Made by a program: the position numbers and the translations under genes. Shown here in pieces: positions 38,403 through 46,933 of a stretch of 64,000 nucleotides of DNA. The notes below the pieces were generated by a model. It worked only from the letters and a program-made list of their open reading frames with translations. It was not told the DNA's origin and did no database searches. The stretch spans positions 37,375-101,374 of the forward strand of contig JACWDC010000004.1 in assembly GCA_014654415.1 (NCBI GenBank), written 5' to 3'. How positions within the stretch are numbered: the first letter of the stretch is position 1; the number at the start of each line of letters is the position of its first letter. The DNA comes from Pelagibacterales bacterium SAG-MED05 (GTDB taxonomy: Bacteria > Pseudomonadota > Alphaproteobacteria > Pelagibacterales > Pelagibacteraceae).

Positions 38403-40835
38403 TTAAGCTCTCAGCAATTTATTTTCAGAATCATAAGGAGATTCTTCTACTATAGAAGCTTCATGCATTTTACCAAGAATATCTATTTTTAACTTTTGAC
38501 CAACTTTAGCTAGTTCTGGTTTAACCATACCTAAAGCAATTGATTTATTTAATCTAAAACCAAAGTCACCACTTGTCGCTCTACCAACAACAGAGCCGTT
38601 GTCATATATAGGATTATTTCCCAAGACATCAGCATCAGTAACTCCATGAATTTCCATTGTAACTAATTTATTTGAAAAGCCTTTCGCTCTCCATTTATCT
38701 AATGCCGCACGTCCTATAAAATCTCCTTTATTTGGGTGAACAAATCTATCCAGACCTGACTCGTAAGGTGAATATTCAATTGATAATTCAGTTCCTACCA
38801 ATTTATAAGATTTTTCTACTCTCAAACTATTCATGGCTCTAATACCATAGGGTTTTAATCCAAATTCTTTTCCAGCTTCCATTAATTGATCAAAAATATG
38901 ATTTTGATATTCAATTGGGTGATGCAGCTCCCAGCCTAATTCACCTACAAAGTTTACTCTCATCGCGCTACATGGCGCTAAACCTATATTAATATTTTGA
39001 GCACTTAACCATTTAAATCTATCATTAGAAAAATCTGATCTAGAAACTTTTTGCATTAGTTGTCTTGCTTTAGGTCCTGAGACAACTAAAACTCCCATAC
39101 TATTAGTTAAATTTTCGTATTGAACAGTTCCATCTTTTGGCATCCATTTATGGATCCAATCATGATCAAGTCTCTGAAAGGCACCTGCTGAAACTAAGTA
39201 AAAACTATTTTCAGCCTCTCTCATAATAGTAAATTCTGAATGAACTCCACCTTTAGTGTTTAAAGCGTGGCAAAGATTAATTCTTCCAATTTTTTTAGGA
39301 AGTTTATTTGCAACAAGTTTATCTAAAAATTCTTCAGCTCCTGGGCCTTTAATTCTACATTTTCCAAATGCTGTCATATCTAATAGTCCAACATTTTCTT
39401 TTACATTTTTACATTCGTTCTCAACATTTTTAAACCAATTAGATCTTCTAAATGACCAGTCATCTTCCTGTTTCTCTCCTTCTTTTGCAAAAAAGTTTGC
39501 TCTTTCCCAACCAAATTTTGCTCCAAAAACAGCTCCTAATTTTTTTAAACGATCATAACAAGGCGCTTGTCTTAAAGGTCGACCTGCTTCTCTTTCTTCA
39601 TCAGGATAATGAATTGTAAATACATTTGCGTATGCTTCTTCATTCTTAGCTTTCAAATAAGATTTAGTTGCGTATGAGCCATATCTTCTTGGTTCAACTC
39701 CAAGCATATCAATTGTTGGCTCGCCATCAATAATCCATTCAGCTAGTTGCCAGCCTGCACCTCCGGCAGCTGTAATTCCAAAACTATGTCCTTCATTAAT
39801 CCAAAAATTTTTTAATCCCCACGCTGGACCAACTATTGGATTTCCATCAGGTGAGTAAGCGATAGCGCCGTTATAAACTTTTTTTACTCCCACCTCTCCA
39901 AATGCAGGTACTCTTTTTATAGCCCCTTCAATGTGTGGAGCTAATCGATCTAAGTCTTCTTGAAATAATTCATACTCACTATCTTTTGAGGGACCATCAA
40001 CATAACAGCATGGTGCCCCTTTTTCATAAGGACCTAGCAGTAATCCTCCGGCTTCTTCCCTCATGTACCAAGAGTTATCACTATCTCTGAGCACTCCCAT
40101 TTCAGGCTTTCCTTCTTTTCTTCTCTTTTGAATCTCTGGATGAGGTTCAGTAACGATATATTGATGTTCAACAGGAATTACAGGAATATCTAAACCAACC
40201 ATACGTCCTGTTTGCCTAGCGAAATTTCCACTACAAGAAACTACATGTTCACATTCAATATCTCCTTTATCAGTGTTAACTACCCAACCATTTTTTGTTT
40301 GTTTAATTGATGTAACTGTTGTGTTTCTATAAATTTCAGCTCCATAGTTTCTTGCTCCTGTGGCTAACGCTTGAGTTAAATCTGCAGGCTGAATGTATCC
40401 ATCTTCAGGATGTTGTATTGCTCCGATTAGGCCCTCTATATTAATTAAAGGCCAAATTTCTTTTACTTGCTCAGGTTTCAAAAATTTTACGTCAACACCT
40501 ATAGTTTTAGCTACCCCAGCGTATTGATGATACTCATCCATTCTGTCTTGAGATTGAGCCAAACGAATATTTGATACAACGCTAAATCCTACATTCTTAC
40601 CAGTTTCTTTTTCTAAAGATTTATAAAGTTGAACTGCATATCTATGAAGTTGCCCAACAGAGTAACTCATATTAAATAAAGGCAATAAACCTGCAGCATG
40701 CCAAGTAGAGCCAGAAGTTAACTCTTTTCTTTCTACCAACACAACGTCAGACCAACCTTTTTTAGCTAAGTGATAAAGTACGCTTACACCAACTACTCCA
40801 CCTCCAACTACAACTACTTTTGATTTTGATTTCAT
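38403..40835 (-). CDS. Dimethylglycine dehydrogenase-type flavoprotein
   Basis: An 810-residue two-domain enzyme. The N-terminal DAO domain has VVVGGGVVGVSVLYHL and GSTWHAAGL, whose H46 matches the histidine that links covalently to FAD in dimethylglycine dehydrogenase. The C-terminal half (about 430-800) is a GcvT-like tetrahydrofolate-binding domain. It demethylates dimethylglycine to sarcosine, yielding methylene-tetrahydrofolate. Being joined to etfB-etfA-ETF-QO fits an ETF-linked dehydrogenase. A sarcosine dehydrogenase is the main alternative. A TATAAT (40849-40844) lies 8 bases before the start codon. Confidence 0.88.
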   Translation of the reverse strand: MKSKSKVVVVGGGVVGVSVLYHLAKKGWSDVVLVERKELTSGSTWHAAGLLPLFNMSYSVGQLHRYAVQLYKSLEKETGKNVGFSVVSNIRLAQSQDRMDEYHQYAGVAKTIGVDVKFLKPEQVKEIWPLINIEGLIGAIQHPEDGYIQPADLTQALATGARNYGAEIYRNTTVTSIKQTKNGWVVNTDKGDIECEHVVSCSGNFARQTGRMVGLDIPVIPVEHQYIVTEPHPEIQKRRKEGKPEMGVLRDSDNSWYMREEAGGLLLGPYEKGAPCCYVDGPSKDSEYELFQEDLDRLAPHIEGAIKRVPAFGEVGVKKVYNGAIAYSPDGNPIVGPAWGLKNFWINEGHSFGITAAGGAGWQLAEWIIDGEPTIDMLGVEPRRYGSYATKSYLKAKNEEAYANVFTIHYPDEEREAGRPLRQAPCYDRLKKLGAVFGAKFGWERANFFAKEGEKQEDDWSFRRSNWFKNVENECKNVKENVGLLDMTAFGKCRIKGPGAEEFLDKLVANKLPKKIGRINLCHALNTKGGVHSEFTIMREAENSFYLVSAGAFQRLDHDWIHKWMPKDGTVQYENLTNSMGVLVVSGPKARQLMQKVSRSDFSNDRFKWLSAQNINIGLAPCSAMRVNFVGELGWELHHPIEYQNHIFDQLMEAGKEFGLKPYGIRAMNSLRVEKSYKLVGTELSIEYSPYESGLDRFVHPNKGDFIGRAALDKWRAKGFSNKLVTMEIHGVTDADVLGNNPIYDNGSVVGRATSGDFGFRLNKSIALGMVKPELAKVGQKLKIDILGKMHEASIVEESPYDSENKLLRA

Positions 40836-40912
40836 AGATAATTATTATATTTAATAGAAGACGATGATACGTCAAGATAATCTAACTTGTAAATAGTGGA
40901 AAAGCTGTGTTT

Positions 40913-41305
40913 TTATTCGAATGTTTTCAATTCTAGAACATTTCCATTTGGATCTTCAATAAAAAATGTATTTTGCTGAAATTTTGTACCTTTGAACCTT
41001 GTATAAGGTTTATCAATATATTTTATATTTTTATTTTTTAAGTTGGACTTAATCTGATTAAAAACTCCTTTTTCTAGGTGCACTCCAAAATGAGGAACTG
41101 GAACATTTCCCATATCTACCTCGTGTCGTTCTCTTGGTAGTTTCATTTTAGTTTGATGTAAGGTTAATTCATTTCCCCAAAAATCGATATCTACCCATTT
41201 TCCTTCCTCTCTATTTCCAGTCTTACATTCAAGAATTTCAGTATAAAACTTTTCTGTTTTTTCCAAATTTCCTGCAGGAAGTGCTAAATGAAATGAGTTA
41301 CTCAT
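40913..41305 (-). CDS. Glyoxalase/bleomycin-resistance (VOC) family protein
   Basis: A 130-residue vicinal-oxygen-chelate protein from the ATG at 41305; the longer TTG start (41326) adds seven residues and is less likely. It has FHLALPAGNLEKTEKFYTE, HFGVHLEK and FIEDPNGNVLELKTF, giving the usual metal-ligand histidines and glutamate. The reaction is unknown; glyoxalase I, dioxygenases and resistance proteins share this fold. Confidence 0.8.
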   Translation of the reverse strand: MSNSFHLALPAGNLEKTEKFYTEILECKTGNREEGKWVDIDFWGNELTLHQTKMKLPRERHEVDMGNVPVPHFGVHLEKGVFNQIKSNLKNKNIKYIDKPYTRFKGTKFQQNTFFIEDPNGNVLELKTFE

Positions 41306-41409
41306 AATTGTATTGAAATAAATCAATTTTAAAATGTTTCAAGTGGTCAATTTAGCCAAAGTGCGAATAATTATCATTAATGCAAGTTATTTAAAGGACA
41401 AATAAATCA

Positions 41410-41437
41410 TTGAAAATTTAAAGCATCTAACTATATA
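41410..41437 (+). promoter_or_regulatory. Promoter of the cysteine-rich peptide gene, leaderless
   Basis: TTGAAA (41410-41415), a 16-base spacer and TATATA (41432-41437) predict transcription from about 41444, exactly the ATG of the 39-residue protein. There is no Shine-Dalgarno sequence. The repeated AT dinucleotides make the precise -10 register uncertain. Confidence 0.45.
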
Positions 41438-41443
41438 TATAAT

Positions 41444-41563
41444 ATGGGATGCAATAATCCAAAATGTAAATGTACTAGCTGCGTAAGTGATAAGTGTCCT
41501 TGCGACGGTTCGAAAGACTGCCTATGTACGCCTGAAGACATAACTTGTTGCTGTAACAAGTAA
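41444..41563 (+). CDS. Cysteine-rich metallothionein-like small protein
   Basis: This short frame encodes 39 residues with 11 cysteines, at positions 3, 8, 10, 13, 18, 20, 26, 28, 35, 36 and 37, arranged as [19 protein letters not shown] and a terminal CCC. There is no signal peptide, so it should be cytoplasmic. The density and CxC/CxxC spacing are those of metallothioneins, which bind zinc, copper or cadmium through thiolate clusters; I cannot place it in a named family. It ends 26 bases before cysE and is probably cotranscribed with it and msrB. Codon use looks ordinary, which supports a real gene. Confidence 0.72.
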   Translation: MGCNNPKCKCTSCVSDKCPCDGSKDCLCTPEDITCCCNK

Positions 41564-41589
41564 TCAGTCATTTTAAATCGAATTTAATT

Positions 41590-42165
41590 ATGAACGAATA
41601 TTTAAACTCTATTATTAAAAGAGATCCAGCAGCAAAATCTAAAATCAGCCTGATACTAACTTATCCAGGTGTTAAGGCCGTTTTTTTTCACAAAGTAGCA
41701 AATTTCTTTCACTTAGCCGGATTTCATTTGTTGGCTAGAGTGATATCTCAAATAACAAGATTTTTTACTGGTATTGAAATTCATCCCGGAGCAAAGATTG
41801 GAAAGAATCTTTTTATTGATCATGGAATGGGCGTTGTAATAGGAGAAACATCAGAGATAGGAAATAATGTAACCATATATCATGCTGTTACACTTGGAGG
41901 GATTTCACCAAGTATCGATAGTGAAAGACAGAGACATGAAAAAAGACATCCAACTATAGGAAATGATGTTGTGATAGGATCTGGAGCTCAAATCATAGGA
42001 CCTGTTAAAGTAGGTAATGGTTCTCTTATTGCTGCTAATGCGGTTGTTGTAAAAGACGTTCCAGATAATGTTACGATGGTGGGAGTTCCAGCTAAAATTA
42101 TTAAATCAAGCAATCAAGGAGAGTTTAGACCCTATGGTGTTGATGAAAAAGTAAAAGATGAGTAA
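41590..42165 (+). CDS. cysE: Serine O-acetyltransferase
   Basis: A 191-residue CysE with the left-handed beta-helix of hexapeptide acetyltransferases: [29 protein letters not shown] and [10 protein letters not shown]. It acetylates serine to O-acetylserine, the acceptor for sulfide in cysteine synthesis. It lies between the cysteine-rich protein and msrB, whose start it overlaps by 8 bases, forming a small sulfur-related operon. This is the short form of the enzyme. Confidence 0.94.
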   Translation: MNEYLNSIIKRDPAAKSKISLILTYPGVKAVFFHKVANFFHLAGFHLLARVISQITRFFTGIEIHPGAKIGKNLFIDHGMGVVIGETSEIGNNVTIYHAVTLGGISPSIDSERQRHEKRHPTIGNDVVIGSGAQIIGPVKVGNGSLIAANAVVVKDVPDNVTMVGVPAKIIKSSNQGEFRPYGVDEKVKDE

Positions 42166-42535
42166 TAAAGATTGGGATCCAAACTTAACTCCTGAACAAA
42201 ATTATGTTTTAAAACAAGAAGGAACAGAGTCTCCAGGCTCAAGTCCTTTAAATGATGAAATAAGAGAAGGTTCTTACCACTGCGTTGGTTGTGGAACTAA
42301 ACTTTTTGACTCTAGTTCAAAATATGAAAGCGGCTCAGGTTGGCCATCTTTTTTTAAATCTATACCAGATGTATTTGAAGAAAAAACTGATATGCATATT
42401 GGTTATCAAAGAACTGAATATCATTGTAGAAAATGTGGAGGACACCACGGGCATATTTTTGATGATGGGCCTAAACCTACAGGAAAACGTTATTGCAACA
42501 ATGGCGTGTGCTTAATTTTTAAACCCAACAGTTGA
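42158..42535 (+). CDS. msrB: Peptide methionine-R-sulfoxide reductase, cytoplasmic
   Basis: A 125-residue MsrB. Zinc is held by C42/C45 and C90/C93 ([15 protein letters not shown]). The catalytic cysteine is C113 in RYCNNG, with C118 nearby as a possible resolving residue. It has no signal peptide and so repairs methionine oxidation in cytoplasmic proteins. It overlaps cysE by 8 bases. A second, exported MsrB lies at 45209. Confidence 0.93.
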   Translation: MSNKDWDPNLTPEQNYVLKQEGTESPGSSPLNDEIREGSYHCVGCGTKLFDSSSKYESGSGWPSFFKSIPDVFEEKTDMHIGYQRTEYHCRKCGGHHGHIFDDGPKPTGKRYCNNGVCLIFKPNS

Positions 42536-42563
42536 AAAGTTATTCACTCACTCAATAAGTGTT

Positions 42564-42592
42564 TTGAATACAACTAGCTAAAAGATTAGAAT
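42564..42592 (+). promoter_or_regulatory. Promoter of the histidine phosphatase gene
   Basis: TTGAAT (42564-42569), a 17-base spacer and TAGAAT (42587-42592) predict a start near 42599 and a leader of about 56 bases before the ATG at 42655. No strong Shine-Dalgarno sequence is seen in that leader. Confidence 0.45.
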
Positions 42593-42654
42593 TTATTTTG
42601 CATGTCAACTAGACCAAGGCAGCATAAATTTGTTAAACTTTCTTTTCACCCACC

Positions 42655-43215
42655 ATGACAAGAATAATTGTTCCCCTCTCATTTTTTATAATCTTTCTTT
42701 TTTTATTTTCTAACGTTCATGCTGCACAGGCAAATTGGAAACCAGCAAAAAATGGAGATAAAATTATCTTAATTAGACACTCAAAAGCCCCTGGATTTGG
42801 AGACCCACCAGGCTTTCAAATCAAAGACTGTAAGACGCAAAGAAACCTTAGCAAGGAGGGAGTAGATCAATCAAAAAAAATAGGAAGATTGTTTAAAAAA
42901 AATAAAATTAAAATTGATCAAGTATTAAGCAGTCAGTGGTGTAGATGTAAAGATACTGCTAAGTATGCATTTAAAAATTATAAAGAGTTTTCAGCTTTAA
43001 ATTCTACTTTTCAGTCACCTTATGACAAAAATGCTAAGAAACAAATTAAAGAATTGAAAGAGTATATTCAAAAATGGAATGGGAATGGCAGTAATTTAGT
43101 ATTAGTAACTCATTACGTAATAATAACAGCAATAACAGATGTAATACCTAGATCTGGCGAAATTGTTATCATAGATAAAAATTTTAATACACTTTCAACT
43201 ATTTTAACTAATTAG
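42655..43215 (+). CDS. Exported histidine phosphatase-superfamily protein
   Basis: A 186-residue protein with a signal peptide (cut predicted near residue 24, SNVHAAQA). It has the catalytic LIRHSKAPGFGDPP motif, whose histidine is phosphorylated in this family, and a later VTHYV with the second active-site histidine. The family includes phosphoglycerate mutases and periplasmic acid phosphatases; the export signal suggests a periplasmic phosphatase. Substrate unknown. Confidence 0.82.
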   Translation: MTRIIVPLSFFIIFLFLFSNVHAAQANWKPAKNGDKIILIRHSKAPGFGDPPGFQIKDCKTQRNLSKEGVDQSKKIGRLFKKNKIKIDQVLSSQWCRCKDTAKYAFKNYKEFSALNSTFQSPYDKNAKKQIKELKEYIQKWNGNGSNLVLVTHYVIITAITDVIPRSGEIVIIDKNFNTLSTILTN

Positions 43216-43556
43216 AAAAAAATATAATAGACAAAAATTGCAATGATCAAATACTCTATAGCTGTTTTTAAAATTATTAAGTTTCTTTTATCATTAAATT
43301 TTGAATTGATATAAAGACTCAATCTTACAAAGGCTAAATGAACTAAGATAATACTTACTACAATTCCTAGCAATGCTTGATAAAAAGAGAAGTTTTTTAA
43401 ACCATACCAACAGGCTGCAATAAATGTTAACCATGAAATATTTGATACAAATAGAGTAATTAAAATTCCAGAGCCCTTTTTAAAAATACTTTGAGACTTA
43501 ATAAATGTGTAAGACCACAAAAGGGTAAATAAAAAACCTAAGTATTTAATCATCAT
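43212..43556 (-). CDS. Small integral membrane protein of unknown function
   Basis: A 114-residue protein with three to four hydrophobic segments (about 1-18, 28-50, 58-75 and 95-113) and short charged loops. I do not recognise it. It overlaps the end of the convergent phosphatase gene by 4 bases and is divergent from ccdA. The start is MMIKYLG; either methionine could be used. Confidence 0.6.
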   Translation of the reverse strand: MMIKYLGFLFTLLWSYTFIKSQSIFKKGSGILITLFVSNISWLTFIAACWYGLKNFSFYQALLGIVVSIILVHLAFVRLSLYINSKFNDKRNLIILKTAIEYLIIAIFVYYIFF

Positions 43557-43606
43557 GTGTTAATATTGTAATTGCGAGAGATAGCAAAGGCAAATATAAA
43601 GAGATT

Positions 43607-44320
43607 ATGATTATTAAGCTAACATTTGCTTTTGGCGCTGGATTTATAAGTTTCCTAACCCCTTGTGTATTACCAATAATACCTGGCTATATATCTTATA
43701 TAACTGGAAAAAATTTAAATGAAATTGAACAAAATAAGAAAGCTGTATTAATTAAAACTATTCTTTTTTCTTTAGGTTTCTCTCTAGTTTTTATAGCTTT
43801 AGGTGTTAGCGCTTCCGCAGTTGGAAATATTTTATTATTTTTTTCCAATGAATTAAGGATTGCAGCTGGAATAATAATAATATTATTTTCTTTACAAATG
43901 TTAGGGTTATTTAATTTTCAATTTTTAAATCAAGAAAAAAGAATTGAAACTAAAGATTATAAGGACAATTATATATTTCCTTTTGTTGTAGGAGCAGCTT
44001 TTGCATTTGGTTGGACACCTTGTATTGGACCAATTTTAGGTTCTATTTTAGCTCTATCGGCTACTGAAGCTTCGATAAGTAAAGGTATTCTTTTATTGTC
44101 ATCTTATTCATTAGGATTAGCAATTCCTTTTATTTTGTCTGGTTATTTTATGAGTAGATTTTTAACTTCAAAGAAAAAATTTAGTAAATATTATAATAGA
44201 GTTACTAAAACTGGCGGCACCATTTTATTAGTTACGGGTATTTTGATCTTAACTAATCAAATTCAAGTGATTAGTTATTATATTTTGACAACGTTTCCAT
44301 TCCTAACTACTCTTGGTTAA
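43607..44320 (+). CDS. ccdA: CcdA-type thiol-redox membrane protein
   Basis: A 237-residue polytopic membrane protein with six hydrophobic segments and the two paired motifs LTPCVLPIIPGY and FGWTPCIGPILG, each carrying a redox cysteine. CcdA moves electrons from cytoplasmic thioredoxin to periplasmic thiol proteins used in cytochrome c maturation. In this context it could also feed the exported MsrB nearby, which is inference. It overlaps the ribokinase start by one base. Confidence 0.92.
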   Translation: MIIKLTFAFGAGFISFLTPCVLPIIPGYISYITGKNLNEIEQNKKAVLIKTILFSLGFSLVFIALGVSASAVGNILLFFSNELRIAAGIIIILFSLQMLGLFNFQFLNQEKRIETKDYKDNYIFPFVVGAAFAFGWTPCIGPILGSILALSATEASISKGILLLSSYSLGLAIPFILSGYFMSRFLTSKKKFSKYYNRVTKTGGTILLVTGILILTNQIQVISYYILTTFPFLTTLG

Positions 44321-45225
44321 TGAGCGATATAACTGTTCTTGGAATATTTGTTGCAGATATAAGTTTTTCAGGAAATAAAATTCCGAACACTGGAGAAACA
44401 ATACTTGGTGATAGTTATAATATTGGACCAGGTGGAAAAGGATGCAATCAAGCCATAGCAATTTCAAGGCTGGGTGGAAAAGTTACTTTTATCTCTAAGT
44501 TAGGAGATGATGAATATGGTAGGCTTGCGATAGATAAACTTAAAAAAGACAATATTGATACTTCAAATATAATTATTTCTAAAAAACATAAAACTGGTAT
44601 TGCAGGTATTCATGTTGATAGAAATACTGGAAAAAACGCAATTACCGTTGTTAGAGGCGCTCCATCAAGTTTAACTATAAAAGAAATTGATGCAAACGCA
44701 ATTAAGCAGTCAAAAATATTTTTAACACAATTAGAAATTCCAATAGAAGTCACTTTGCACAGCTTAAAAACTGCTAAAGAAAATGGCTTAATTAATATAT
44801 TAAATCCAGCTCCAGCTTGTAAACTGAGTAATGATTTTTTTAAAATGATTGATTACTTTACTCCTAACGAAACTGAAGCAGAGTTTTATACTGGAGTTAA
44901 AATCAATGATGAAAAAGATGCAAAAATTAGTGCGAAAAAACTTATAAGCATGGGAATTAAAAAAGTGATAATTACTTTAGGTGAAAAAGGATTATTTTAT
45001 TCAGACGGCAAAGAAGAAATTTACTTGAAAGCAAGTCTAGACAAAGCAGTTGATACCACGGGCGCTGGAGATGCGTTTAACGGAGGATTTTCATTTGCAT
45101 TACTAAAAGGAAAAAAAATAAAAGAATGTTTAGAAATAGCTAACAAAGTTGCTGGACTTTCGACTACAAAATTAGGAGCAGGTGACTCCATGCCAACTTT
45201 TAAAGATATTAGTTTGAAGGTTTAA
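44320..45225 (+). CDS. Ribokinase-type PfkB sugar kinase
   Basis: A 301-residue PfkB-family kinase. It has the N-terminal GPGGKGCNQAIAISRLGG motif of ribokinases and the C-terminal DTTGAGDAFNGGF signature with the catalytic aspartate. It most likely phosphorylates ribose, or another pentose or nucleoside. It is coupled to ccdA by a TAATG overlap, an unusual pairing that looks like chance packing. It overlaps the convergent msrB end by 17 bases. Confidence 0.85.
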   Translation: MSDITVLGIFVADISFSGNKIPNTGETILGDSYNIGPGGKGCNQAIAISRLGGKVTFISKLGDDEYGRLAIDKLKKDNIDTSNIIISKKHKTGIAGIHVDRNTGKNAITVVRGAPSSLTIKEIDANAIKQSKIFLTQLEIPIEVTLHSLKTAKENGLINILNPAPACKLSNDFFKMIDYFTPNETEAEFYTGVKINDEKDAKISAKKLISMGIKKVIITLGEKGLFYSDGKEEIYLKASLDKAVDTTGAGDAFNGGFSFALLKGKKIKECLEIANKVAGLSTTKLGAGDSMPTFKDISLKV

Positions 45226-45664
45226 AAATTAAGCAAAGACCATTGTTGCAAAATCTTTTTCCATTTGCACTTGGTCCATCATTAAATACATGGCCGTGAT
45301 GCACTCCACATTTTGCACAATGGTATTCCGTTCTTACCATTCCAAATTTATGATCCACTTTTGTTTTAAAAGCTCCAGGCAATGCTTCCGAAAAAGAAGG
45401 CCATCCTGTTCCACTATCAAATTTAGATGTAGAAGCAAAAAGTTTAGCTCCGCAGTTAGCACAATGATAAAAGCCTTTTCTATTCTCTTTATTTAATTCA
45501 CTGGAAAAAGGTCTTTCAGTCCCCTCATTGAGCATAATATTTTTTTGTTCATCAGTTAAGTTTTCATTAAAAAGTTTTTTTGTTGCAGCAAAAATAAAGT
45601 TAAATGGAAATAATAAAGAAGAAACAAAAGATAAGCCTAAAACTTTTAAGAAACTTCTTCTCAT
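45209..45664 (-). CDS. msrB: Peptide methionine-R-sulfoxide reductase, exported
   Basis: A 151-residue MsrB with an N-terminal export signal: MRRSFLKVLGLSF with a hydrophobic run to about residue 27. The double arginine makes a Tat signal possible, but a typical Sec signal is equally plausible. The zinc cysteines are in YHCANCGAKL and CAKCGVHHGH, and the catalytic cysteine is in RFCNNGLC. It should repair oxidised methionine outside the cytoplasm. It overlaps the grx gene start by one base. Confidence 0.9.
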   Translation of the reverse strand: MRRSFLKVLGLSFVSSLLFPFNFIFAATKKLFNENLTDEQKNIMLNEGTERPFSSELNKENRKGFYHCANCGAKLFASTSKFDSGTGWPSFSEALPGAFKTKVDHKFGMVRTEYHCAKCGVHHGHVFNDGPSANGKRFCNNGLCLIFKPSN

Positions 45665-45921
45665 TATGATTTTAAAAGTTTATCTAATTCGCCAGTTCGA
45701 TTAGCTTCTTGCAATTTGTCATTTCCTCCAATGTAATGATCACCAATAAATATTTGAGGGATAGATCTTGCACCGTTTGTTCTTTGTAGCATTTCTTTTG
45801 CTTTAGCCGAGTCCTTCCATATATCAAATTCTTCTATCTCAATATTTTTAGTTTTTAATAAAGATTTTGCCGCTTCACAAAATGAGCAAGGATCTCCAGT
45901 GTACATTGTGACTTTTTTCAT
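45664..45921 (-). CDS. grxC: Glutaredoxin 3
   Basis: An 85-residue monothiol/dithiol glutaredoxin with the active-site CSFC (residues 12-15) and the GARSIPQIFIGDHYIGG glutathione-binding segment. It reduces disulfides using glutathione. It overlaps both neighbours by 1-4 bases, so it is in an operon with the TIGR03643-type gene and exported msrB. Confidence 0.92.
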   Translation of the reverse strand: MKKVTMYTGDPCSFCEAAKSLLKTKNIEIEEFDIWKDSAKAKEMLQRTNGARSIPQIFIGDHYIGGNDKLQEANRTGELDKLLKS

Positions 45922-46220
45922 AGTTTATGTATATCAGTAATCTTAATTTTTTCCCTGAGTTGTTTTCGCCCAAGTTTAAATTTTTTTCTATGTTTAATGC
46001 TAGTATTGTGAACTCTTTTTCTCCAAAGTTTAAAAGATGAAGTTTTTAAATTCTTCCTCATTATCTTAATAACGTCAGACTCATTATTTCCAGTTCTCTC
46101 TTTGATTTCTTCAAAAGTTATTCTATCAGCCCACGCTGCCCAAATTATCCAATCTTTGTTATATTTTTTTGGTTCAGGATTTTTAATTCTAGTTTCTGGA
46201 ATAAGACTTCTTTTTTTCAT
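45918..46220 (-). CDS. DUF2805/TIGR03643-family protein
   Basis: A 100-residue basic protein. The segment IIWAAWADRITFEEIKERTG with SSFKLWRKRV matches the TIGR03643/DUF2805 family, a conserved small protein with a helix-turn-helix-like middle part. The strongly basic C-terminus could bind nucleic acid. Function is unknown. It leads the grxC-msrB unit and is divergent, by 23 bases, from a LysE-type gene. Confidence 0.75.
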   Translation of the reverse strand: MKKRSLIPETRIKNPEPKKYNKDWIIWAAWADRITFEEIKERTGNNESDVIKIMRKNLKTSSFKLWRKRVHNTSIKHRKKFKLGRKQLREKIKITDIHKL

Positions 46221-46243
46221 AAAAATATATATATAGTTTATTA

Positions 46244-46852
46244 ATGTTTCCTGAAAATTACTTTATTTATATTCAACTTATAATATTTTATTTTATCACA
46301 CCTGGGCCTCCTAGAGTTGTGATAGTTTCAAATACTATTAATTATGGTCTAAGAAAATCTGTTTGGACAGCTTTTGGTGATATTTCAGCCAATTTTGTTC
46401 AAGCTTCTTTAGTCACTTTTGTCATTGGCAGCTTGTTAATAGATAATCCTGGTGTTTACTTATATTTAAAGTGGGCTGGCATTTTGTATTTATTGTTCCT
46501 TGCTTATGAAACACTTGCTTTAAAAATTAAAAAAGCAGATATAAAAAATAAAGTTTTCAAAAGTAATTTATTAATGTTTAGAGATGGATTTTTGGTAGCA
46601 GGTCTAAGCCCTAAAGCATTAGTTTTTTTTGGTACTATTTTTCTTACTTTTATTAATTTTGAGAAAAATGTAATTTCTCAATTTTTAATTTTAATATCTA
46701 CCTGGATGATTTTAGATTTTTTTAGCCTAATGATATACGGACTTGCTGCGAGAAAAGTTGCTCTTTGGTTAAAGGGAAATCCAAGAACTTTAAATACAAT
46801 CTCAGCGTGTGTACTTATAATCATAGCCCTTTATGTGGGAATAAAAACATAA
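46244..46852 (+). CDS. LysE/RhtB-type exporter
   Basis: A 202-residue membrane protein with about six hydrophobic segments. The start FYFITPGPPRVVIVSNTI matches the RhtB branch of the LysE family, which exports homoserine, threonine or similar amino acids. A TATAGT (46232-46237) lies 6 bases before the start codon and there is no Shine-Dalgarno sequence. The substrate is unknown. Confidence 0.8.
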   Translation: MFPENYFIYIQLIIFYFITPGPPRVVIVSNTINYGLRKSVWTAFGDISANFVQASLVTFVIGSLLIDNPGVYLYLKWAGILYLLFLAYETLALKIKKADIKNKVFKSNLLMFRDGFLVAGLSPKALVFFGTIFLTFINFEKNVISQFLILISTWMILDFFSLMIYGLAARKVALWLKGNPRTLNTISACVLIIIALYVGIKT

Positions 46853-46870
46853 ATTTTATTTTTTAACCTG

Positions 46871-46899
46871 TTGTTAAAAAAGGCAAAAGTTGCTTTAAT
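46871..46899 (+). promoter_or_regulatory. Promoter of the livK operon
   Basis: TTGTTA (46871-46876), a 17-base spacer and TTTAAT (46894-46899) predict a start near 46906. The leader contains TTAATTAATTAACAAAGG, with a good ribosome-binding site before the ATG at 46934. The leader of tctC has nearly the same sequence. Confidence 0.55.
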
Positions 46900-46933
46900 A
46901 AATTTAAATTAATTAATTAACAAAGGGGAACTA

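Noticed and set aside
41432-41443. A run of alternating AT as a microsatellite or variable repeat
   Set aside because: It is only 12 bases long and is better explained as the -10 region of the cysteine-rich peptide gene in an AT-rich genome.
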